Assembly (NCBI GenBank): GCA_937975525.1
Contig: CALJUJ010000599.1
Location: forward strand, 1 to 13,853
Reading direction: 5' to 3'
DNA: 13,853 nt
DNA from: an uncultured bacterium
Lineage (GTDB): Bacteria; Desulfobacterota; Binatia; HRBIN30
Part shown: positions 7,497 to 13,451 of the stretch, in pieces
Position numbering within the stretch: position 1 is the stretch's first letter
Layout of the letters: each line of letters opens with the position of its first letter
Program-made: the position numbers and the translations under genes
Notes under the pieces: generated by a model
Told to the model about the DNA's origin: nothing
What the model saw: the letters and a program-made list of their open reading frames with translations, nothing else
Databases searched by the model: none

Positions 7497-7528
7497 GGGG
7501 GAGGGGCCATCGGCTCCTCCCCCTTTTT
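7497..7528 (+). terminator. Rho-independent terminator of the DUF1302-DUF1329 operon
   Basis: A 12-bp stem (7497-7508 with 7512-7523, one G-T wobble at 7505/7515) closes a three-base loop (ATC) and is followed by five T residues. It lies 39 bp after the DUF1329 stop. Two A residues before the stem can pair with the first T residues. Read on the other strand the tail is poor in T, so it mainly serves the plus-strand operon although a convergent gene ends at 7547. Confidence 0.93.
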
Positions 7529-7546
7529 CATTTCGTCCCGTGGCGC

Positions 7547-7861
7547 TCAGCCGAGCAGGCGACGCATCCAGCCACCCCCTTCGCGCTTGGCGATCGTCTC
7601 GAGCTCGCCGCGGTCGAGCCAGATGCCGCCACAACTCGCGCACGAATCGATCGCCACTCCGTCGCGCTCCTCGACCAGCAGCGCCGTGCCGCAGCGCGGA
7701 CACAATCCGAGCGGCGGCGCGTGTGCTGCCCGCTCCTCCGCTTCGCGCCGCGCCCGCAGGCGCTCGATCAGCCGCGCCTCTTCCCGGGCGAAGTAGCGTT
7801 CCTCACGGACGCGCTTGACGTCGTCCAGGCTCTCCGTCGCTTGTTTCGTCGCTTTCGACAC
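7547..7861 (-). CDS. Small TFIIB-type zinc-ribbon protein
   Basis: The product has 104 residues from a GTG start. A basic/acidic, probably helical N-terminal half (about 10-48, many Arg/Glu) leads into a zinc ribbon. The two cysteine pairs are CPRC (54, 57) and CASC (74, 77), followed by GGIWLDRGELE (78-88), the signature of the bacterial zf-TFIIB (PF13453-type) family. These small proteins have no well-defined function; a nucleic-acid or protein-binding role is usually assumed. The start is supported by AGGAAGGGGG eight bases upstream. No other start exists before the zinc ribbon except by removing much of the helix. Its first 59 bases overlap, in another frame, the end of the upstream PGPGW-like gene, so the two are probably co-transcribed. 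It converges with the DUF1302-DUF1329 operon. Confidence 0.8.
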   Translation of the reverse strand: MSKATKQATESLDDVKRVREERYFAREEARLIERLRARREAEERAAHAPPLGLCPRCGTALLVEERDGVAIDSCASCGGIWLDRGELETIAKREGGGWMRRLLG

Positions 7862-8162
7862 CTGCTCGGCCCCCTTCCTCGTCTTTGACCTTCTCCGCAG
7901 CGGCGGGCACGTCGCCGGGTATCTCCACGCGGCCGCGCAGCCGGTGCATCAACGCCCGCACCCGCCGACTCTCGCGGCTGAGCAGCGTCAGCCCGATGAA
8001 CGTGAACAGGATGCCCTGCAGCACCGGGAGGAAGAAGCCGAGGATCCCGAGCACGAGGAACACCACCCCGGCGCCGACGCGCAGCACGCGCTTCCACATC
8101 GGTCCCTTGTCGACATCCTCGCGAACTTCGAGAAGGCGGCTCTTCCAATCGGGGCGCGGCAA
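7803..8162 (-). CDS. Small PGPGW-like membrane protein
   Basis: The product has 119 residues from a TTG start, with AGGAGA four bases upstream. A charged cytoplasmic-type N-terminus (1-25) is followed by two closely spaced hydrophobic segments, about 27-44 and 47-62, joined by a short FFLPVLQG turn. A basic stretch (SRESRRVRALMHRLRGR) and an acidic, low-complexity tail (about 90-119) follow. The hairpin of two helices ending in LTLLSRESRRVR resembles the putative transmembrane protein family named PGPGW, although the PGPGW motif itself is not intact. Its function is unknown. It is the first gene of a two-gene minus-strand unit with the zinc-ribbon protein and is divergent from the lipase-like gene, only 39 bp away. 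A sigma-54-like site lies upstream. Confidence is high that it is coding and moderate for the family. Confidence 0.72.
   Translation of the reverse strand: MPRPDWKSRLLEVREDVDKGPMWKRVLRVGAGVVFLVLGILGFFLPVLQGILFTFIGLTLLSRESRRVRALMHRLRGRVEIPGDVPAAAEKVKDEEGGRAGVESDETSDGEPGRRQARP
7870..7879 (-). promoter_or_regulatory. Ribosome binding site for the zinc-ribbon gene's GTG start
   Basis: Reading on the minus strand, AGGAAGGGGG ends eight bases before the GTG at 7861. It lies inside the coding sequence of the upstream membrane-protein gene and is the main reason to accept a 59-base gene overlap. Confidence 0.6.
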
Positions 8163-8198
8163 GCGTTCTCCTGGTCTCGCTCCCTGTGCTATGCGCTC

Positions 8199-8215
8199 GG
8201 CATGGTTCGTGCCAG
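8199..8215 (-). promoter_or_regulatory. Candidate sigma-54 promoter for the PGPGW-like gene
   Basis: On the minus strand the sequence CTGGCACG, four bases, ATGCC occurs, with the GG and GC of the -24/-12 boxes at the required 12-bp distance. The only departure within TGGCACG-N4-TTGC is A for the first T of the -12 box. Transcription would start near 8188, about 26 nt before the TTG start and just before its AGGAGA. The site overlaps the start codon and first codons of the divergent lipase-like gene, so chance or coding constraint cannot be excluded. Confidence 0.25.
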
Positions 8216-10694
8216 CGCCGGATTCGGTTTTCTAGCCCTTCTCCTCGCCCTCGTCACGCCCGCCGCCGCGGGCGCGCAACCGGCGACCTGTGGCGGCGAC
8301 TGCGACGGCGACCGCGTCGTCACCGTCGACGAGATCCTCGTCGCGATCGGCGTCGCGCTCGGCGATGCGACGGGGGCTTGCACCGCCGCGGACATCGACC
8401 GCGATGGTAGCGTAACGGTCGACGAGATCGTTGTCGCGGTGGCGGCAGCCCTGGTCGGCTGCCCCATGGTCCAGACGGCTGCACCGGAGCTGGTCGCTGC
8501 CGATCCTGCCGACGGCGCCGTCGGCGTTGCTCGCAACGGCGCGATCGTCCTCACCTTCGCTGCGTCGCTCGACGACGGCAACCTTCCCGACTTCCGCCTC
8601 AGTTGCGACGCCGGCGCGATTCCGCTGGGCCGCGACCTCGTCGAGCCCGAACGATTGCACCTCGAACCTGCCGGGCTGCTGCCGGCCGGTCAGTCGTGCC
8701 TGCTGCTCTGGCAAGGGCCAGGCGGCGGGGAAGCTCTCGGCTTCACGACCGACCCGCTCGTGGGCGAAACCGAGGTCGTGTACGACCGAGTCGTCGGCCG
8801 CTCGCTGCACCCGTTTCCCGACGACCTGTTTCTGGTGAGCGACCCGAGCTTGCCGAACGGTGTGCGCGTCGCGATCCCGATTCCGTCTGCCCCGGGCGAT
8901 GTCCAGGGGATCTTTCGAGTGCTCACCACGGGCACCCGCTCGCTCGACGGGTTCAGCCCGATCGCCCACTTCGTCATCGAAACCGCGGAGGCCGTCGACC
9001 CGACGACGTTCCCGCAGACGCCGGCCGCGGCGCTGGAACCCGGTGCTTCCGCAGGCCTCTTCGACGTGACGGAAGGCAGCGCCACGTTCGGTCGCCGTAT
9101 TCCCTTCCGCGCCGATATTCGTGACGACCTCAGCGTGATCGGCGTGCGCTCGCACTCGATCCTCGCGTTTCCGTCGATTCCCTTGGAGCCGGGCGGCCGC
9201 TACGCCTTCGTCGTCACCAACCGCGTGCGCTCTCTGTCCGGCCGGCCCCTGGCGCCGTCGACGTTCTTCCGGGCCGCGTTGGGGCCGCCTCTGCCGGACG
9301 AGGCCGAGATCGTCACCCGGGCGCGCGCTCTCGCCACCGAGGCCATCGCCGCTGCGGCAACCCACGAGCCGCTGCTCGCGGCGGACGTGGCGCTCGCGGT
9401 GCGGGCTACGGTACGCACGACGGACGACATCCCGCGCGATCTCCTGGCCATCAAGGAAGCGACGCTCGCAGCGGAGCCCCCGAGCTTCACGCTCGATCTG
9501 ACGAGCGTGCGCCCCGGGCCGAACGCAGACGTTGCGGCGGTGATCACCGGAACGTGGCAGGCGCCGGAGTGGCGCGACGGGCTCTTCCTGGTGCGCGACG
9601 ACGACGGGCTCCCGGTGCGCCAGGGTACCAACGAGGTGCCGTTCATCCTGGCCCTGCCCGCCGCGGCCGCAGATGGCCCGGTGCCGATCACGATGTACCA
9701 GCACGGCAATCCCGGGAGCGCCGAGCGCGAGGTTCCGGGCGAGGCGCGCGACTACCTGGGGGCGGCGGGTTTTGCGGTGATCGGCTTCACGGACAACCTC
9801 AACCGCGAGGTGAGCGTCGGCATCGACGACCCGGTCGCGGCGATCACCCAACAGGTCTCCGAGATCTTCTTTTCGCTGATCAGCAGCCGCAAGCTCCCCG
9901 ACTTCTGGGTGCAGTTGAACGCCGAGCAGATCGCCTTCGTCCGCATGCTGTCGACGCTCGGCTCGATCGACGTCCTGCCGCTCGGCGCACCGGATGGGGT
10001 GCCCGATCTCGACGTCGACGCGCCGCTGACCTACGTCGGCATCAGTCAGGGGGCGAACTATGCACCAGGCCTGCTGCCGTACGCTCCGGAGATCTCTGCC
10101 GCGGCCGTCATGGTCGGCGGCGCCCGGCTCGCCGAGGTGTTGATTCATCAACAGGCGGAAGCCTTTCTGGTGCAGCTGGGACAGGTGTTCCGCAACATGA
10201 CACCCGCCGACATCTGGGTTGGGCTGTCGCTGTTTCAGACGATCTACGACGTGCAGGACCAGCACAATCACGCGCGCTTCCTCTACCGCCAGCCGATCGA
10301 GGTCGCCGGCACGTTCCGCAAGCCGAGCGTCCTGCTGGTGGAGGGCCTCGACGACAGCCTGGTGCCGAACCACGCGACCGAATCGCTGGCCTGGGCGCTC
10401 GGACCGATCCCCCACCTGCTGCCGGTGCAGCGGTCGGTGCCGTTCCTCGAAACGGTTCGCGGACCGGTGCGGGCGAACATCGATGCGGACACGACCGCCG
10501 CGTTCTTCCAGTACGTTCCGGTCGGAATCGCCGGAATCGAGCCGACGCCCGGTTGCACGGTGCTCTCCGACCGCAGCGCGCGCGAGGGGCACTACTGTGC
10601 GCAGAGCGCCGAGGAGTCGGAGCGCCAGAGGGCCGAGTTCTTTCTCTCCGTGCTCGACGGTGGCGCGCCTACGATCATCAATCCTTTCGAATAG
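8202..10694 (+). CDS. Secreted modular alpha/beta-hydrolase (lipase/esterase-like) with N-terminal EF-hand pair
   Basis: The product has 830 residues. Residues 1-25 form a Sec signal peptide. Two perfect 12-residue EF-hand loops follow, at 33-44 (D33, D35, D37, T41, E44) and 64-75 (D64, D66, D68, T72, E75), each continuing into a helix as in dockerin-type repeats and flanked by cysteines. Residues ~95-185 look like an SbsA-type Ig domain (DPADGAVGVARNGAIVLTF). Residues ~195-360 resemble the N-terminal domain of bacterial virulence-factor lipases (HPFPDDLF, SLDGFSPIAHF, IPLEPGGRYAFVVT). The C-terminal hydrolase domain has a QHG oxyanion-type motif (500-502) and the nucleophile elbow GISQG with Ser615. 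The probable acid is Asp717 or Asp718 (EGLDDS) and the probable base His797 (EGHYC). It likely hydrolyses lipid or ester substrates outside the cell. No Shine-Dalgarno sequence precedes the ATG; the start was chosen because the signal peptide begins there. Confidence 0.82.
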   Translation: MVRASAGFGFLALLLALVTPAAAGAQPATCGGDCDGDRVVTVDEILVAIGVALGDATGACTAADIDRDGSVTVDEIVVAVAAALVGCPMVQTAAPELVAADPADGAVGVARNGAIVLTFAASLDDGNLPDFRLSCDAGAIPLGRDLVEPERLHLEPAGLLPAGQSCLLLWQGPGGGEALGFTTDPLVGETEVVYDRVVGRSLHPFPDDLFLVSDPSLPNGVRVAIPIPSAPGDVQGIFRVLTTGTRSLDGFSPIAHFVIETAEAVDPTTFPQTPAAALEPGASAGLFDVTEGSATFGRRIPFRADIRDDLSVIGVRSHSILAFPSIPLEPGGRYAFVVTNRVRSLSGRPLAPSTFFRAALGPPLPDEAEIVTRARALATEAIAAAATHEPLLAADVALAVRATVRTTDDIPRDLLAIKEATLAAEPPSFTLDLTSVRPGPNADVAAVITGTWQAPEWRDGLFLVRDDDGLPVRQGTNEVPFILALPAAAADGPVPITMYQHGNPGSAEREVPGEARDYLGAAGFAVIGFTDNLNREVSVGIDDPVAAITQQVSEIFFSLISSRKLPDFWVQLNAEQIAFVRMLSTLGSIDVLPLGAPDGVPDLDVDAPLTYVGISQGANYAPGLLPYAPEISAAAVMVGGARLAEVLIHQQAEAFLVQLGQVFRNMTPADIWVGLSLFQTIYDVQDQHNHARFLYRQPIEVAGTFRKPSVLLVEGLDDSLVPNHATESLAWALGPIPHLLPVQRSVPFLETVRGPVRANIDADTTAAFFQYVPVGIAGIEPTPGCTVLSDRSAREGHYCAQSAEESERQRAEFFLSVLDGGAPTIINPFE

Positions 10695-10726
10695 CGGCCG
10701 ACCGCGCTGCGCCCGCGGGCTGCAGG

Positions 10727-10755
10727 TTGCTCGTCCCCGGCGCCGCCGCTACACC
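10727..10755 (+). promoter_or_regulatory. Weak candidate promoter directly before the ABC-F gene
   Basis: TTGCTC (10727-10732) and TACACC (10750-10755) are 17 bases apart and each matches three of six consensus positions. A start would fall about at the GTG at 10764, giving a leaderless or nearly leaderless message. That would fit the absence of a Shine-Dalgarno sequence there. The matches are poor in GC-rich sequence, so this is only a suggestion. Confidence 0.15.
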
Positions 10756-10763
10756 TTGCGACC

Positions 10764-12710
10764 GTGCTGACGATCGCTCAACTTTCCAAGCGCTACGGCG
10801 GGCAGGTGCTGTTCGACCGCGTGAGCTGGTTCGTGCCCGCAAAGGCGCGAGTTGGCCTGGTCGGCGCCAACGGTTCCGGCAAGTCGACGCTGCTGCGGAT
10901 GATCGCCGGCGAGCTCGAGATCGACGAGGGCACGATCAGCGTGCCGAAGGAATGCCGCGTCGGGTATCTCTCGCAGGAGGTCTTCGGCCTCGAGGGCCGC
11001 TCCGTCATCGATCAGGCGCTGACTGCGTTTTCCGAGGTGCGCGAGCTCGCCGACGCCTGTGCCGACCTCGAGCGTCAGCTCGAGACCGTGCCTCCGGACG
11101 ACCCGAGCTACGAGGGGATCCTCGAGCGCTACACCGATCTCCGCGGCGAGTGGGACGCACGCGGATCCTACGACATGGAGACGCAAGCGCAGCGTGTCCT
11201 CGCGGGGCTCGGCTTCCGCCAGGAGGACTTCGATCGCGACTGCAGCGAGTTTTCCGGGGGCTGGCAGATGCGAGTCGCGCTGGCGACGCTGTTGTTGCGC
11301 CAGCCCGAGCTGCTGTTGCTCGACGAGCCGACCAACCACCTCGACATCGAAGCACGCAACTGGCTCGAAGAGTTCCTGCGCGACTATCCGCACACCGTCA
11401 TCCTCGTCGCGCACGACCGCTACTTTCTCGACGTCGTCGTCGACCGCATCTGCGAGGTGTCGCAGGCGGGGCTCACCGAGTACAAGACCAACTACAGCCG
11501 CTATCTCGTCGAGCGCGAGGAGCGCATCGAGCAACAGGCGGAGGCGTACCGAAGGCAACAGGAAGAGATCGAGCGTATCGAAGCGTTCATCAGCCGCTTC
11601 CGCTACCAGGCCTCCAAAGCGGCCCTGGTGCAGAGTCGAGTCAAGCAGCTCGAGAAGATCGAGCGCCTGCAGCCTCCCGATGGCTACCGCAACATCCATT
11701 TTCGATTCCCCCAGCCGCCACGCAGCGGCCGCGTCGTCCTGGAGCTTCAGAAGGCATCGAAGAGCTATGGCGATCTGCGCGTCTACGACGCGCTCGATCT
11801 GTCGATCGAGCGGGGGCGCAAGGTCGCCCTGGTCGGCCCGAACGGGGCCGGCAAGTCGACGCTGATCAAGATGCTCGCCGGGACCCTGCCCCTCGACGGG
11901 GGCGAGCGTGTCGTCGGCCACAAGGTCGAGCTCGGCTACTTCGCCCAGGACCAAACGCAGGTCCTCGATCCGAACAAGACGGTCCTCGACGAGATGTCGA
12001 GCGTGACGCCTTCCGAGCTGATGCCTCGCGTGCGCAGCATCCTCGGCGCCTTCCTCTTCAACGGCGATGCGGTCGAGAAGCGCACCGCCGTGCTCAGCGG
12101 CGGCGAGCGCAATCGCCTGGCGTTGGCCAAACTCCTCGTCCATCCGGCGAACTGCCTGCTGCTCGACGAGCCGACGAATCACCTCGACATCCACGCCAAG
12201 GAGGTCCTGCTCGACGCGCTCCTCGGGTTCGAGGGCACCCTGATCCTCGTCGCCCACGACCGCTACATCCTCGATCGGGTGCCGACGGAGATGATCGAAG
12301 TCGGCCATGCGACCGCACACCGCTATCCCGGAAACTACGAGGACTACCTGCGCGCCAAGGCGCAGAATGGCGGTCCGCCCGCGCAACCTTCGCCGGTCGG
12401 CGAGGTGGCCGCCGAGCAACCGGACGACGGGGCGCACGCCGCGGCGGCGCCGAGCAAGCGCGAGTCACGCAAGGAACGAGAGGCCGAGCGGCGCCGCGAG
12501 CGGGAGCGCGAGCGCCGCGAACGTCGTGCGCGCGACGTCGAGAGCGAGATCGAAGCCAAAGAGGCCCGCCTGAGCGAGGTCTCGGCGGTGATCAACGACC
12601 CCGATTTCTACCAGAGCCACGAGCAGCCGCAGGTGCTCTTCAGCCAGTACGCCAACCTGCAGAAGGAGATCGAGTCGTTGTACGCCGAGCTGGAGAAACT
12701 CGCGGGCTAG
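10764..12710 (+). CDS. ABC-F family ATPase (ribosome-associated, YheS/Uup-like)
   Basis: The product has 648 residues from a GTG start. Two ABC domains lie on one chain without membrane helices, which defines ABC-F. The first has Walker A GANGSGKST (34-42), signature FSGGW (163-167), Walker B ending in D187-E188 and LVAHDRY. The second has GPNGAGKST (358-366), LSGGE (444-448), D468-E469 and LVAHDRY. Between them lies the charged helical linker (about 245-305, including RYQASKAALVQSRVKQLEK), the P-site tRNA-interaction element of this family. A C-terminal tail (about 560-648) is strongly charged and ends in a coiled coil. ABC-F proteins bind the ribosomal E site and relieve stalled or antibiotic-blocked translation. 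The FSGGW form of the first signature and the length resemble YheS-type members, but resistance versus housekeeping function cannot be told from sequence. It starts 69 bp after the hydrolase gene and has no evident Shine-Dalgarno sequence. Confidence 0.93.
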   Translation: MLTIAQLSKRYGGQVLFDRVSWFVPAKARVGLVGANGSGKSTLLRMIAGELEIDEGTISVPKECRVGYLSQEVFGLEGRSVIDQALTAFSEVRELADACADLERQLETVPPDDPSYEGILERYTDLRGEWDARGSYDMETQAQRVLAGLGFRQEDFDRDCSEFSGGWQMRVALATLLLRQPELLLLDEPTNHLDIEARNWLEEFLRDYPHTVILVAHDRYFLDVVVDRICEVSQAGLTEYKTNYSRYLVEREERIEQQAEAYRRQQEEIERIEAFISRFRYQASKAALVQSRVKQLEKIERLQPPDGYRNIHFRFPQPPRSGRVVLELQKASKSYGDLRVYDALDLSIERGRKVALVGPNGAGKSTLIKMLAGTLPLDGGERVVGHKVELGYFAQDQTQVLDPNKTVLDEMSSVTPSELMPRVRSILGAFLFNGDAVEKRTAVLSGGERNRLALAKLLVHPANCLLLDEPTNHLDIHAKEVLLDALLGFEGTLILVAHDRYILDRVPTEMIEVGHATAHRYPGNYEDYLRAKAQNGGPPAQPSPVGEVAAEQPDDGAHAAAAPSKRESRKEREAERRRERERERRERRARDVESEIEAKEARLSEVSAVINDPDFYQSHEQPQVLFSQYANLQKEIESLYAELEKLAG

Positions 12711-12732
12711 TCGACTCGCCGAACGATCTGCC

Positions 12733-12747
12733 ATCGGCCGTGCCGAT
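12733..12747. repeat. Short perfect inverted repeat between the ABC-F and msrA genes
   Basis: ATCGGC, a three-base CGT loop, and GCCGAT form a perfect 6-bp hairpin 22 bp after the ABC-F stop. No T-run follows, so it is not a standard intrinsic terminator. It could be a weak pause or termination hairpin or an operator half-site pair ahead of msrA. Confidence 0.3.
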
Positions 12748-12778
12748 CGGCTAGGGTGCGGATGTAGCCCCGCCGCCG

Positions 12779-12785
12779 AGGAGGA
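12779..12785 (+). promoter_or_regulatory. Ribosome binding site of msrA
   Basis: AGGAGGA six bases before the ATG at 12792 is among the strongest Shine-Dalgarno sequences in the window. It fixes the start, including the N-terminal extension of the enzyme. Confidence 0.85.
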
Positions 12786-12791
12786 ATCGTC

Positions 12792-13451
12792 ATGTGGTTC
12801 AGCGAGCGCAAGCAGCGAATGCCCGGCCCGGAAGAGGCCCTTCCCGGGCGTCCCGACGCGATGCCGGTACCGGCATCGCACCATGTCCTCGGCCACCCGC
12901 TGGTGCCGCCGTTTCCGGATGGCATGGAGCGTATCGTCTTCGGCCTCGGCTGCTTCTGGGGCGCCGAGAAGCGCTTCTGGACCAAGCACGGCGTCTACAC
13001 CACCGCCGTCGGCTATTGCGGCGGATCGACGCCGAACCCGACGTACGAAGAAGTGTGCAGCGGGCGCACCGGGCACAACGAGGCCGTGCTCGTGGTCTAC
13101 GATCCCCAGGTCGTCGAGGTCGACGAGCTCCTGCAAACGTTCTGGGAGAGCCACGACCCCACACAGGGCATGCGCCAGGGGAACGACGTCGGCACGCAAT
13201 ACCGATCCGGGATCTACTACGAAACGTCCGCGCAATGGGAGGCGGCATCGCGGTCGGCGGCCGCCTATGCCGCGGCTCTCGCCGATGCGGGCTACGGGCC
13301 GATCACGACCGAGATCGTCGCCGCCCCGCCCTTCTACTACGCCGAGGAGTACCACCAGCAGTACCTCGCCAAGAACCCCTTCGGCTACTGCGGGCTCGGT
13401 GGTACGGGCGTCAGCTGCCCGATCGGCGCCGCTCTGGCTTCATCGTCATGA
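12792..13451 (+). CDS. msrA: Peptide methionine-S-sulfoxide reductase MsrA
   Basis: The product has 219 residues. It reduces the S-epimer of methionine sulfoxide in proteins and free methionine, with electrons normally from thioredoxin. The catalytic motif GCFWG is at 53-57 (nucleophile Cys54). The substrate-site region TGHNEAV is at 93-99 and [10 protein letters not shown] at 130-139. The C-terminus [16 protein letters not shown] supplies the recycling cysteines C200 and C209. The N-terminal extension (PEEALPGR, then [11 protein letters not shown]) parallels the long E. coli-type MsrA, which is also of about 212 residues. There is no signal peptide, so it is cytoplasmic. It is preceded by a strong AGGAGGA and by an 81-bp gap after the ABC-F gene. 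Its TGA overlaps the ATG of the next gene (ATGA), implying co-translation with a secreted protease. No msrB is visible in the window. Confidence 0.96.
   Translation: MWFSERKQRMPGPEEALPGRPDAMPVPASHHVLGHPLVPPFPDGMERIVFGLGCFWGAEKRFWTKHGVYTTAVGYCGGSTPNPTYEEVCSGRTGHNEAVLVVYDPQVVEVDELLQTFWESHDPTQGMRQGNDVGTQYRSGIYYETSAQWEAASRSAAAYAAALADAGYGPITTEIVAAPPFYYAEEYHQQYLAKNPFGYCGLGGTGVSCPIGAALASSS

Noticed and set aside
6123..7703. A 526-codon minus-strand open frame opposite DUF1329 running through the terminator
   Set aside because: It crosses the intrinsic terminator and the convergent zinc-ribbon gene and has shadow composition.
8232..10592. A 786-codon open frame on the minus strand opposite the hydrolase gene
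   Set aside because: Its composition (Arg, Val, Asp, His repeats) is that of the antisense of a high-GC gene. There is no ribosome binding site or family motif, and the plus-strand gene explains the region.
9554..12754. A 1066-codon plus-strand open frame spanning parts of the hydrolase and ABC-F genes
   Set aside because: It is Arg/Gly/Pro-rich without any domain, and it runs out of frame through two genes with intact catalytic motifs. This is a GC-rich shadow.
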